Origin: Amycolatopsis azurea DSM 43854
GTDB taxonomy: Bacteria; Actinomycetota; Actinomycetes; Mycobacteriales; Pseudonocardiaceae
Direction of reading: 5' to 3'
Assembly (NCBI RefSeq): GCF_001995215.1
Contig: NZ_MUXN01000002.1
Location: 408,453-472,452, forward strand
DNA length: 64,000 nucleotides
Shown here: piece after piece, positions 8,437 to 17,198 of the stretch
How the letters are laid out: each line of letters opens with the position of its first letter
How positions within the stretch are numbered: the stretch's first letter is position 1
Program-made: the position numbers and the translations under genes
The notes under the pieces: generated by a model
What the model saw: only the letters and a program-made list of their open reading frames with translations
Told to the model about the DNA's origin: nothing
Database searches by the model: none

Positions 8437-8916
8437 TCAGCGACGGTAGTGGAGCTCACCACGCAGAGCGGGTGACGTGGGGCTGCCGCAGCGCTGCTCG
8501 AACGTCGCGTCGAGGGCCACGAGCCCCTCGGCGCCGCGTTCGATGCGGTCGATCGTGAACGTCGAGTAGTCGTCGACGCAGGCCAGGCCGTTGGAGACGG
8601 CCAGGATGTGTGCTCCCCCGACGTGGTCGTAGGTGCCGGCCCGCAGGTTTCCGGACGGTGCGGTGAAGTCGAGCGCGATGTGGTCGAACCCGCGGTCGGT
8701 CTCGGCGTCGACCCGCAGGGTGGCGCCGTTCTCCCAGAACCGCACCTCGTTCTCCGGCGAGGCGGTCCAGTGACCGCTTCGGCCGTCGACCGGGTGGGCG
8801 CCCTGTTCGGCTGTGAAGTCTAGACTCGCGACGGGCTCGGCGGCTGCGGCCGGAGCGAACACGGTGACCAGGCCGGCGGCGACGGCGAGCGTGGTGAAGG
8901 CACGACGGAACTTCAT
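8437..8916 (-). CDS. Small secreted protein of unknown function
   Basis: The 159-residue protein has a clear Sec signal peptide (MKFRRAFTTLAVAAGLVTVF, then APAAAAEP with probable cleavage after AAA). The mature part, about 130 residues, is rich in beta-prone stretches such as GNLRAGTYDHV and LRGELHYRR and has two Cys (LACVDDY and FEQRCGSP) likely to form one disulfide. I recognise no family. The start is ATG 8916 with GGGGG five bases upstream. It converges with the importer operon and is divergent from the DUF1345 gene. Confidence 0.75.
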   Translation of the reverse strand: MKFRRAFTTLAVAAGLVTVFAPAAAAEPVASLDFTAEQGAHPVDGRSGHWTASPENEVRFWENGATLRVDAETDRGFDHIALDFTAPSGNLRAGTYDHVGGAHILAVSNGLACVDDYSTFTIDRIERGAEGLVALDATFEQRCGSPTSPALRGELHYRR

Positions 8917-9127
8917 GGAAACCCCCAGTTTCAGCCGCTCTCCGCGGAGCGGTCCTCACCGATACTGCCGGGATTCCCGCTACCTGCCACGAGTAGAACT
9001 ACTCAAGAACCGATCGGCGTCATGATCCACCGCGAAGCAGGCGAACAGCTCCCGAACCCCTCTCGACGGGACTTCTCCTGGCCCCCGTGCGTTCGCCCTC
9101 GGTGTCGGGCCGGGGGACGATGACGGC

Positions 9128-9736
9128 GTGACTCGGAAGCTGATGTTCCTGCTCGAACTGGTCCTCGCCGTGCTCGGTGTGGTCTGGCTGGTCTTGTTCC
9201 TCCGTGACCGGGCGTCGCTCGTCCCGTTGCTGGCGTGGGACGTGGTCGCGATCGGGTATCTCGGCACAGGCTGGCTGGAGATGCGCCGTGAGCTGCCCGC
9301 TCACGAGCCCGAGGATCTGCGCTCGCTCGCCGGTCCACGCTGGTACACGCAGCTCTTCGCGCTGATGATCAGTTGCACCGGGCTGGCCGGAGGTCTCATG
9401 GTGATCGCGAACCGTGGCGAGGACGAGAGCAGTCAGGCCGCCCAGGCGGTCGCCGCGGTGACGATCCTGTTGTCCTGGTCGCTGTTGCATTCGGCGTTCG
9501 CGCAGATCTACGCGCGGGAGTACGTCGCCGACCGGGGGCTGGACTTCCCGGAGTGCCCGGTGCCGCAGTTCACCGAGTTCCTGTACTTCGCCATCACGAT
9601 CGGGACGTCCTTCGCGGTCTCCGACGTCACCGTCACCACCCGGCCGATGCGGCGTCGCGTCATCGCCCACAGCGTCGTCAGCTTCTTCTTCAACGCCGTG
9701 CTCATCGCCATCGCCATCGACTGGCTCAAAGGATGA
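9128..9736 (+). CDS. DUF1345-family membrane protein
   Basis: The 202-residue protein has about five hydrophobic helices. Its C-terminal half has the DUF1345 signature: a soluble patch FPECPVPQFTEFLYFAITIG, then FAVSDVTVTTRPMRRRVIAH and SVVSFFFNAVLIAIAIDWL. GTG start at 9128 with GGGGGA at 9112-9117. The function of the family is unknown. It stands alone, with the secreted-protein gene divergent on one side and a regulatory region on the other. Confidence 0.85.
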   Translation: MTRKLMFLLELVLAVLGVVWLVLFLRDRASLVPLLAWDVVAIGYLGTGWLEMRRELPAHEPEDLRSLAGPRWYTQLFALMISCTGLAGGLMVIANRGEDESSQAAQAVAAVTILLSWSLLHSAFAQIYAREYVADRGLDFPECPVPQFTEFLYFAITIGTSFAVSDVTVTTRPMRRRVIAHSVVSFFFNAVLIAIAIDWLKG

Positions 9737-10059
9737 CCAGGCTGAGGATGCCGGGCTCGTATTTCTGAATCGATTTCGCTGAAATTCTCCGCCGGTTTTC
9801 GCAAACGCATTTCCGACACGGTGTCGGTTATTATCCGACACATTACTTTGCGTAGTCATCCGAGTGTCGAAGGTGGCCGGAGGTCGAGCGGGAAATGTCC
9901 TCTTTGCTGTCACTTTGCCGGGAAGGCGTGGCTGGCTGCAACGTATGGTCCAAGATCGGTAGGCCATTCGAACCAAATCAACGGAATCCGTATTCCTCCG
10001 CGCGGCCGGGCGACTTAACCTTGCGTGATTCTTCGCCTGAATGGTCACTGGGGAGCAAG
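9737..10059. promoter_or_regulatory. Upstream region of biosynthetic locus 1
   Basis: This gene-free stretch of about 320 bases is less GC-rich than its surroundings and precedes a 24.5-kb operon with no other obvious start point. It contains the triple half-site at 9813-9841, and TATTAT (9829-9834) which could be a -10 element inside it. I find no coding sequence. Confidence 0.5.
9813..9841. promoter_or_regulatory. Triple CCGACAC half-site operator
   Basis: CCGACAC (9813-9819), one base, then GTGTCGG (9821-9827) form a perfect 15-base dyad. A third copy, CCGACAC plus A (9834-9841), follows after the AT-rich TTATTAT, which may be the -10 element. The layout suggests a repressor bound across the promoter of locus 1, of TetR or similar type. 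No dedicated regulator gene is adjacent, so the binding protein is unknown. Confidence 0.4.
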
Positions 10060-10125
10060 ATGAAGTCCACGCCGTTGTTGTCGCGCGCCCGAAAAAACTC
10101 GGAGCGACTGCTCGACGTCCGATGA
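10060..10125 (+). CDS. Possible 21-residue coupled leader peptide
   Basis: The frame encodes MKSTPLLSRARKNSERLLDV plus Arg. Its ATG has a good ribosome binding site (GGGGAG, five-base spacing), better than any for the following synthetase. Its stop overlaps the synthetase start (ATGA at 10122). It may serve only to load ribosomes onto the long gene through translational coupling. It is not Trp/His-like and shows no attenuator signature. Confidence 0.4.
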   Translation: MKSTPLLSRARKNSERLLDVR

Positions 10126-13100
10126 AAGAACCCGGCTGCGTCAGCCGATTCGACATCCACGCCCGGCAGTCGCCTGGCCGGATCGCGGTCTTCGAACACG
10201 GCACCGAGTTCACCTACGCCGGGCTAGCCGGGCTCGCGGGCGGCCGTGCGTCGCGGTTGCTCGACGCCGGTGTCCGGCCGGGGGAGCGGGTCGGGCTCGT
10301 CACCGGGCACGGCAGTGCCGCGATCGCGGCGATCTTCGGCACCCTCGCCGCGGGCTGCACCTACGTCCCGCTGGACCCGACCTTCCCCCAGGAGCGTCTC
10401 GAGCACCAGCTCGCGGCCGCGCGGGTGACCGCCGTGCTCGCGGATCCGGACTACATCGAGCTGGCGGAGTCTTTGTGCCGCAACGGATCCGCCCGGCTCG
10501 TGCGCGTGGGCACGGAGACCGCGCCGCTCCCGGTACCCGAGTCCGATCCGGACAGTCCGGCGTACGTGCTGTTCACCTCCGGGTCCACCGGCAGGCCGAA
10601 GGCCGTCGCGCAGACCCACCGCAACCTCCTGCACGTCGTCGACAACCAGATCGCCGCGCTCGGCATCACCGCGGCCGACCGGCTCAGCCTGCTCGCGTCG
10701 TTCGGCTTCGACGCGGCGATCCCGGACCTCTACCCGGCACTGCTCAGCGGTGCCGCGCTCGTGCCGATCGACCTGCGCGCGCACGGTCTCGCCCACGCCG
10801 CACGCGAGCTGGCCCGACACGAGGTGACCGTCTACCACTCGACGCCCACGGTCTACCGGCACCTGCTCGACGTCCTCGGCGACACCGGCCTCCCGTCCGT
10901 GCGGACCGTGCTGCTCGGCGGCGAGCAGGCGACCCACGCCGACGTCCGCCGCGGCCGGTTCGCGCCGGAGTGCGTGTTCGTCAACGGCTACGGCGCCACC
11001 GAGGTGACCTTCGCCGCGCACTATCGGACGACCGCCGCCGAGCTGGGCACGGACGCCGACGGTCCGCTGCCGATCGGGCGCGCGCTGCCCGGGTTCACGC
11101 TCACCGTGCTGGACAGCGGCGAACTCGAAGTGCGCGGGCGGCACCTCGTCGACGGCTACCTCGACCAGCCGAGCCCGGCGTTCGGGGTGACGGCCGACGG
11201 TGGCCGTCGCTATCGGACCGGCGACCTCGGACGGCTGCTGCCGGACGGGAACCTCGTCTGCCTCGGCAGGCTCGACCGGCAGGTCAAGGTCCGCGGCTTC
11301 CGGGTGGAGCTGACCGAGATCGAGGCCCGGCTCGCCGAACAGCCCGGCGTGACCGAAGCCCGTGCGATCGTGCGCGACGGCGACCTGCTCGCCTACGTGA
11401 CCGCGGCCGGTCCGCGTCCGGACGGCCGGGTGCTGCGGGCCGCCCTGGCGGACGTCCTGCCCGGCTACTCGGTACCCGCGGCCGTCGCGGTACTGGACGG
11501 GTTTCCGTTGACCGTCACCGGAAAACTCGACGAACTGGCGCTTCCGGACCCACGGGCGGCCGAGGCCACCCCGGCCGAGCGGCTGTCCCCGGCCGAGGAA
11601 CGCGTGCACCGGATCTGGTGCACGGTGCTGGGCCGCGACCGGGTCGGGCGCACCGAGGCGTTCTTCGACGCCGGCGGCGACTCGCTGCGGCTCGGCCGGG
11701 TACAGGTACGGCTGGCCGAAGAGTTCGAGGTGGAGGTCCCGCTGCTCGCCCTGTTCGAGCGCACGACGATCGCCGGGCAGGCTGCCTGGCTCACGGAGTC
11801 CACTTCGGACACTCCGGCGCCGGTTACCGAGGACGAGCAGGCCGGGGACCTCATCGCCGTCGTCGGGCTGGCCTGCCGGTTCCCGGGAGCGCCGGACACC
11901 GCCTCGTTCTGGTGGAACCTCTGCGCGGGCACCGACTCGATCCACGACTACGCCGACGACGAGCTGGCGGCGCTGGGCATCGGGCCGGGCCTGCGGGCCG
12001 ACCCGGCGTACGTGCGGTCGGGCGGCCGGATCGAGGGTGTCGAGGAGTTCGACGCCGGGTTCTTCGGCTTCACCGCCGACGAGGCCGCGCGAACCGACCC
12101 GCAGCACCGCCTGTTCCTCGAAACGGCGTGGCAGGCATTCGAGGACGCGGGACGCGACCCCGCCGCCGAGACCGGGCCGGTCGGGGTGTTCACGGCCACC
12201 TCGGTGAACCGCTACTTCCTGTTCCACCTGTTCGGCAATCCGGCGGTGACCGGCGACGTCGACCCGGACGACTGGGAGGGGCGGCTGACCGGCCGCCAGC
12301 TCACCGATCACCTGCCCGGTCAGGTCGCCTACCGGCTCGGGCTGACCGGGCCGGCGGTGGCCGTGCAGAGCGCGTGTTCCAGCTCGCTCGCGGCGGTGGC
12401 GCTGGCCGCGCAGAGCCTCTCGGACTACCGGTGCGACGTCGCGCTGGCAGGCGGGGCGAGCGTGACGTGGCCGAGGTACCGAGGCGGCGGGCTCGTCTCG
12501 CCCGACGGCCGGTGCCGCGCGTTCGACGTCGCCGCGGCGGGCGCCGGGTTCAGCTCGGGTGCCGGGGCGGTCGTGCTGCGACGGCTGGCGGACGCGCTCG
12601 CCGACGGCGACCACGTCTACGCCGTGCTGCCCGGCTGGGCGATCACGAACGACGGTCCGAACCGCGCGGGCTACGCCGTGCCGGGACCGGCCGGGCAGGC
12701 GGCCGCGGTCGCCGAAGCGCTGGCCGTCGCGGAGGTCGACCCGAACGAGGTCGCGCTGCTCGAAGCCCACGGCAGCGGCACCCCGCTGGGCGACGCGATC
12801 GAGGTGGCCGCGCTCAACCGCGTCTACCGGGACGCGCAGCCGGAAACGTGCGCGCTGGGCTCGGTGAAGACGAACATCGGGCACCTCGACGCGGCGGCGG
12901 GCATCGCCGGGCTGATCAAGGCCGTGTTGTCCGTGCGGCACGGCGTCATCCCGCCGAGCCTGCACTTCACGGCCCCGCATCCGGAGGTCGACCTGGCGGG
13001 CGGTCCCTGGTACGTCCCGGCGAAGGCCACCGACTGGCCCGACCGCGAGCGGCGGGTGGCCGGGGTCAGCTCGTTCGGTATGGGCGGCACGAACGTGCAC

Positions 13101-13544
13101 ATGATCGTGGAGGAGGCCCCGGCCGTCCCACCACGGCAGGCGGCGAGCGGTCCGTTCGTCCTGCCGGTGTCCGCACGTGACGCGAAGGCGTTGCGCGAGG
13201 CGGTGTCCCGGCTGCGCGACCGGCTCGCCACGGACGCGCCGGACCTCGGGGACGCGGCGTACACGCTTTCGGTCCGGCGGGGGTTCGCGTGCCGGGCCGC
13301 CGTGGTGGCGGACTCGGTCGCGACGGCGGTCGCCGCGCTCGATGCGTTGCTGGCGAACGGAACCGACGTCGAAGGCCCGGCCGGAGCGATGCGGGACCTG
13401 GCCGTCCACTGGGCCGAGGGCGGCGAGTTCGAGTGGGGCGCGGGCGGCGAACCCGGCCGCGTCCCGTTACCGGGTTATCCGTTCCAGCGGGAGCGGCACT
13501 GGATCGACCCACTGCACACATCCGATCAGGGGAGCCCTCGGTGA
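10122..13544 (+). CDS. Hybrid NRPS-PKS, A-PCP-KS, lacking an AT domain
   Basis: The 1140-residue protein probably starts the locus 1 assembly line. Adenylation domain, about 1-490: FTSGSTGRPKAV, NGYGATEVT, YRTGDL and the Lys motif LTVTGKLD are present. Hand alignment gives the code D-A-P-H-L-G-G-F-A-K, which matches no code I know. PCP: AGGDSLRLG, phosphopantetheine Ser near 520. KS, about 575-1010: active Cys in QSACSSSLA (about 751), His in EAHGSGTPLGD and NIGHL, so the full Cys-His-His triad is intact. After the KS linker, where an acyltransferase should lie, the sequence passes directly to the post-AT linker (LPGYPFQRERHWIDP). The AT and an ACP are therefore missing. ATG 10122 is coupled to the small upstream frame; a longer start at 10041 would add residues unlike an A domain. 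The stop overlaps the next start (GTGA). Confidence 0.85.
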   Translation: MKEPGCVSRFDIHARQSPGRIAVFEHGTEFTYAGLAGLAGGRASRLLDAGVRPGERVGLVTGHGSAAIAAIFGTLAAGCTYVPLDPTFPQERLEHQLAAARVTAVLADPDYIELAESLCRNGSARLVRVGTETAPLPVPESDPDSPAYVLFTSGSTGRPKAVAQTHRNLLHVVDNQIAALGITAADRLSLLASFGFDAAIPDLYPALLSGAALVPIDLRAHGLAHAARELARHEVTVYHSTPTVYRHLLDVLGDTGLPSVRTVLLGGEQATHADVRRGRFAPECVFVNGYGATEVTFAAHYRTTAAELGTDADGPLPIGRALPGFTLTVLDSGELEVRGRHLVDGYLDQPSPAFGVTADGGRRYRTGDLGRLLPDGNLVCLGRLDRQVKVRGFRVELTEIEARLAEQPGVTEARAIVRDGDLLAYVTAAGPRPDGRVLRAALADVLPGYSVPAAVAVLDGFPLTVTGKLDELALPDPRAAEATPAERLSPAEERVHRIWCTVLGRDRVGRTEAFFDAGGDSLRLGRVQVRLAEEFEVEVPLLALFERTTIAGQAAWLTESTSDTPAPVTEDEQAGDLIAVVGLACRFPGAPDTASFWWNLCAGTDSIHDYADDELAALGIGPGLRADPAYVRSGGRIEGVEEFDAGFFGFTADEAARTDPQHRLFLETAWQAFEDAGRDPAAETGPVGVFTATSVNRYFLFHLFGNPAVTGDVDPDDWEGRLTGRQLTDHLPGQVAYRLGLTGPAVAVQSACSSSLAAVALAAQSLSDYRCDVALAGGASVTWPRYRGGGLVSPDGRCRAFDVAAAGAGFSSGAGAVVLRRLADALADGDHVYAVLPGWAITNDGPNRAGYAVPGPAGQAAAVAEALAVAEVDPNEVALLEAHGSGTPLGDAIEVAALNRVYRDAQPETCALGSVKTNIGHLDAAAGIAGLIKAVLSVRHGVIPPSLHFTAPHPEVDLAGGPWYVPAKATDWPDRERRVAGVSSFGMGGTNVHMIVEEAPAVPPRQAASGPFVLPVSARDAKALREAVSRLRDRLATDAPDLGDAAYTLSVRRGFACRAAVVADSVATAVAALDALLANGTDVEGPAGAMRDLAVHWAEGGEFEWGAGGEPGRVPLPGYPFQRERHWIDPLHTSDQGSPR

Positions 13545-16500
13545 CCGACACGTTGCCCGTCGCGGGCGGCCATGGCCCGCCACTGTCCTATCCGGACACC
13601 ACGCTCACCGGGCTGATCCTCGCTCAGGCCACGCGCACCCCGGACGCCGTCGCCGTCCGGCAGGGTGACTCCCGGCTCACGTACCGCGAACTGGTCGCGT
13701 CGGCGACCGGCGTCGCCCGACTGCTCCGGTCCCGGGGCGCCGGGCCCGGTACCCGCGTCGGCGTCTGTGCCGATCGGCGGCCGGAGCTGATCTCGACCGT
13801 CGTGGGCGTGCTGCTGTCCGGTGCCGCCTATGTGCCGCTCGAACCCGGCGGCCCGAAGGCGCGGCTGGCCGAGATCGCCGCGGACGCCGGGGCCTCCCTC
13901 GTCGTCGGTGATCGCGCGCGGGCCGAATTCGGTGCGATGGAAGGCATCGAGGCTCTCGACGTGCCTCCGCCCGCGAACGGGTCTGTCGAGTCCGTCGAGT
14001 GTCCCGCCGGGCCGGAGGATCTCGTCCACCTCCTCTACACCTCCGGCTCCACCGGCCGCCCCAAGGGTGTATTGACCAGTCATCGCAACGTGGTCGCGTT
14101 CGTCACCGGGTTCGCCGCCGCCCTCGGGCTCCGGCCGGGCATGCGGACGCTCGGGATCTCCTCACTCGCCTTCGACGCCTTCACCATGGACGTGTTCGTC
14201 CCGCTGGCGCACGGCGGATCGGTCCAGCTGGCAGGCGCCGCCGACCGGGCGGACCCCGAACGGCTGCGGCGGTTCCTCGTCGAGCACGACGTCGAGTGGG
14301 GTTTCGTCACGCCGACCCTGCTGTCCATGGTGGACCCCGCGGCCGTTCCCGGCTGGCGCGTCATCGCCTGCGGTGGCGAGCCGGTGCCCGCGGACCTCGC
14401 CGCGCGCTGGCTGCCGGGCCGCCGGTTCTTCAACGCCTACGGCCCGACCGAGACCACCGTCGTGGTCGTCACCGACGAGGTCACCGGCATCCCCGCCGAT
14501 CCACTGCCGCTGGGCCGCCCGACACCGAACCACCGGGCGTACGTCGTGGACGCCGAACTGCGGCCGGTCGCGCCCGGCGAGATCGGCGAGCTGCTCATCG
14601 GCGGCCCGGGCCTCGCGCAGGGCTACCTCGGCAGCCCGGAACTGACCGCCGCGAAGTTCGTCGACGACCCGGTCACGCCGGGCGAACGGCTCTACCGCAC
14701 CGGCGATCTGGCGCGCGAGCTGCCTGACGGCCGTCTCGAGTTCGCCGGCCGCGCCGACCGGCAGGTGAAGGTCCGCGGCCAGCGGATCGAGCTGGGCGAG
14801 GTGGAAGCCGCGCTCACGGCGCACCCGGACGTCGACGCCGCCGCCGTGACGGCCGTCCCCGGACCGGCGGGCAACCGGCTGGTGGCCTTCCTGACCCCGG
14901 TGTCCGCACCGTCCGATGTGGACGCACTCGGCCGGGACCGGCTCACCGCGGCGATGCGCCCGGCCGTGATCCGGGTGCTCGACCGCCTGCCCCTCAGCCC
15001 TGTCACCGGCAAGATCGACCGGCCCGCGCTGCGCGAGCTGGCCGAAGCGGCGCTGGCGGGACAACGGGAGGACCTCGGCCCGCTCGGCACCCCGGCCGAA
15101 CGCGCGGTCGCGGCCATCTGGCGGCGAGTGCTCGGCGACGGCGCGGGGACGGACTTCCTGGCCTCGGGCGGGAACTCGATCGCCGCGATGCGCCTGGTCG
15201 CGGCGCTGCGGGCGGAGCTGGCCGCGGACGTCGCCACGGAGGACGTCCTGGCCGGCGGCACTCTCGACGGGCTCACCCGGCGGGTCGCGGCCGCGTCGCC
15301 GCTGACCGGGCCGGGGCTGACCACCGGGCACCCGCCCGCACTGTCCCCGCCGCAGCGACGGCTGTGGTTCCTCGACCAGCTCGCCCCGGACGCCGCGCCG
15401 TACAACATCGCGATGGCGTTCCGGCTGACCGGCGCGCTGGACGCCGACGCGCTGCGCCGCGCCCTGCGCGCGGTCGCCGAGCGGCACGACGTGCTCCGCT
15501 GGCGGATCCGGGCCGTCGACGGCGCGCCGCTGGCGGACCTCCTGCCGCCGTCGGACGTTCCGCTGCCGGTGACGCCGGTGACCGAAGACGGGCTGCGGGC
15601 CCGGCTGGCCGCCGACGCCGCGACGCCGGTGCACCTCGACCGCGAGGCTCCCTGGCGCGTGCGGCTCTACCGGCTCGGCGAGACCGAGCACGTGCTCGGC
15701 TTCACCTTGCACCACGCGGTGTTCGACGGCTGGTCGCAGGACCTGCTCTGCGCCGACCTGTCGGCGGCCTACCGGGGCGAGCCGCTGCCGCCGACGGAGG
15801 CGTCCTATGCGGACTACGCGGTGTGGCGGGCCGGACGCGACGCACGCCGGGAGGCCGTCGACGTCGCCTGGTGGACCGGGCATCTCGCCGGAGCACCGTC
15901 TACAGTGGACCTTCCCCGGGACCGGCCGCGTCCGGCCGTGCAGACCTACCGGGGCGCGAGCCTGCGTCAGTCCTTTCCGGACGGTGCAGTCGAGTCGGTC
16001 CGGGCACTGGCCGCCCGCACCGGCACGACCCGCGCCGGGGTGCTGCTCGCCGCGTTCGGCCAGCTGCTGCGGCGGCTCACCGGCGCGACCGACCACCTGG
16101 TCGCCACGGTCGTCGCGGACCGGCAGCTCGCCGAATGCCAGGAGGTCGCGGGGTTCTTCGTGGACATCGTGCCGGTGCGGCTGCGGGCCGACGACGCCGC
16201 GGACTTCGCCACGCACGTCCGCGAGGGCGGCGCGGAACTCCTTGCCGCGACAGCACATCCGGCCGCACCGGTCGAGCGGCTCGTCGAGGCGCTCGGCGTG
16301 CCCCGCGATCCCTCGCACGCCCCGCTCGTGCAGGTGATGTTCAACGTCCTGAACTTCACCGAGCCGCGGCTGGACCTGCCCGGCGTGGCCTCGGCGTGGC
16401 TGCCGGTCGACAAGCCGGGGTCACCGTTCGACCTCACGGTGTACGTCCACGACGACGGCGTCGAACTGCTGTACAACCCGGACCTGTTCGACCACGCCCG

Positions 16501-17011
16501 GATGGCCGGGCTCGCCGAGGACTACGTCGCCCTGCTCGACGCGCTGACCGCGGCGCCGGACGCACCCGTCGGGACGAGCGTGCCGGAGTTGCCGCGGGCG
16601 AGCGTCCGCACCGTCGCGCCCGCCGCGACGACCCGCGCCTTGGCCCGGCCGACGTCGGTGGTGGTCGCGGACCCGGCGGCGCTCGCCGCCACCGAGGCGG
16701 TGATCGCTCGTGCCTGGTGTGACGTCCTCGGCGTCGCCGAAGTCGGGCACACCGACAACTTCTTCGACGTGGGCGGGCATTCGCTCGCCCTGGCCCGGGT
16801 GCACGCCCAGGTCACCGCCCGGCTCGCCCGCCGGATCCCGATGGTCGACCTGTTCAGCCACCCCACCGTCCGTGCCCTCGCCGCGCATCTGCACTCCGGC
16901 GGCGGCGCCGTCCCGGAACTGGCCCGCGCCGCCGAGCGCGTCGCGGCCCGCCGCGGCCGCACCCAGACCAGAAGACCCCGTCGCACCGCCGGCCCGGCCG
17001 GTCCCGGATAG
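13541..17011 (+). CDS. NRPS, A-PCP-C-PCP
   Basis: The 1156-residue synthetase overlaps the previous gene (GTGA). Adenylation domain, about 15-490: LLYTSGSTGRPKGV, NAYGPTETT, YRTGDLAR and LSPVTGKIDRP; the hand-read code D-A-M-F-A-G-A-V-V-K suggests a hydrophobic residue but is not a match I can name. First PCP: SGGNSIAAM, Ser near 544. Condensation domain, about 590-1010: active motif HHAVFDGWS (about 723) intact. Second PCP: VGGHSLALA, Ser near 1080. A C domain between two carriers on one protein, without its own A domain for the second, implies that the second PCP is loaded in trans or passes on an intermediate. The last 40 residues are Arg/Pro-rich and may be a docking tail. Confidence 0.85.
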   Translation: MTDTLPVAGGHGPPLSYPDTTLTGLILAQATRTPDAVAVRQGDSRLTYRELVASATGVARLLRSRGAGPGTRVGVCADRRPELISTVVGVLLSGAAYVPLEPGGPKARLAEIAADAGASLVVGDRARAEFGAMEGIEALDVPPPANGSVESVECPAGPEDLVHLLYTSGSTGRPKGVLTSHRNVVAFVTGFAAALGLRPGMRTLGISSLAFDAFTMDVFVPLAHGGSVQLAGAADRADPERLRRFLVEHDVEWGFVTPTLLSMVDPAAVPGWRVIACGGEPVPADLAARWLPGRRFFNAYGPTETTVVVVTDEVTGIPADPLPLGRPTPNHRAYVVDAELRPVAPGEIGELLIGGPGLAQGYLGSPELTAAKFVDDPVTPGERLYRTGDLARELPDGRLEFAGRADRQVKVRGQRIELGEVEAALTAHPDVDAAAVTAVPGPAGNRLVAFLTPVSAPSDVDALGRDRLTAAMRPAVIRVLDRLPLSPVTGKIDRPALRELAEAALAGQREDLGPLGTPAERAVAAIWRRVLGDGAGTDFLASGGNSIAAMRLVAALRAELAADVATEDVLAGGTLDGLTRRVAAASPLTGPGLTTGHPPALSPPQRRLWFLDQLAPDAAPYNIAMAFRLTGALDADALRRALRAVAERHDVLRWRIRAVDGAPLADLLPPSDVPLPVTPVTEDGLRARLAADAATPVHLDREAPWRVRLYRLGETEHVLGFTLHHAVFDGWSQDLLCADLSAAYRGEPLPPTEASYADYAVWRAGRDARREAVDVAWWTGHLAGAPSTVDLPRDRPRPAVQTYRGASLRQSFPDGAVESVRALAARTGTTRAGVLLAAFGQLLRRLTGATDHLVATVVADRQLAECQEVAGFFVDIVPVRLRADDAADFATHVREGGAELLAATAHPAAPVERLVEALGVPRDPSHAPLVQVMFNVLNFTEPRLDLPGVASAWLPVDKPGSPFDLTVYVHDDGVELLYNPDLFDHARMAGLAEDYVALLDALTAAPDAPVGTSVPELPRASVRTVAPAATTRALARPTSVVVADPAALAATEAVIARAWCDVLGVAEVGHTDNFFDVGGHSLALARVHAQVTARLARRIPMVDLFSHPTVRALAAHLHSGGGAVPELARAAERVAARRGRTQTRRPRRTAGPAGPG

Positions 17012-17198
17012 CCAGTTCGGCGGAGCTGCGACGCGCCTCACGAAAGGGACATAACACGTGAACCCGCCCCGGCCGAAGGCCCCGCTATCGCGGTGGCAGG
17101 GCGCCTCCGTCACCAACATGAGAGGTAAGACCAGGTCGCGCCCTGCCGACGCGATCGCGGACGCGGGTTCACCAACGGACACTGATAGGAGCACCACC

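Noticed and set aside
10224..13409. Minus-strand frame of 1061 codons
   Set aside because: Antisense to the A-PCP-KS gene, very Arg/Gly/Val-rich, no motifs. The plus frame has all catalytic residues.
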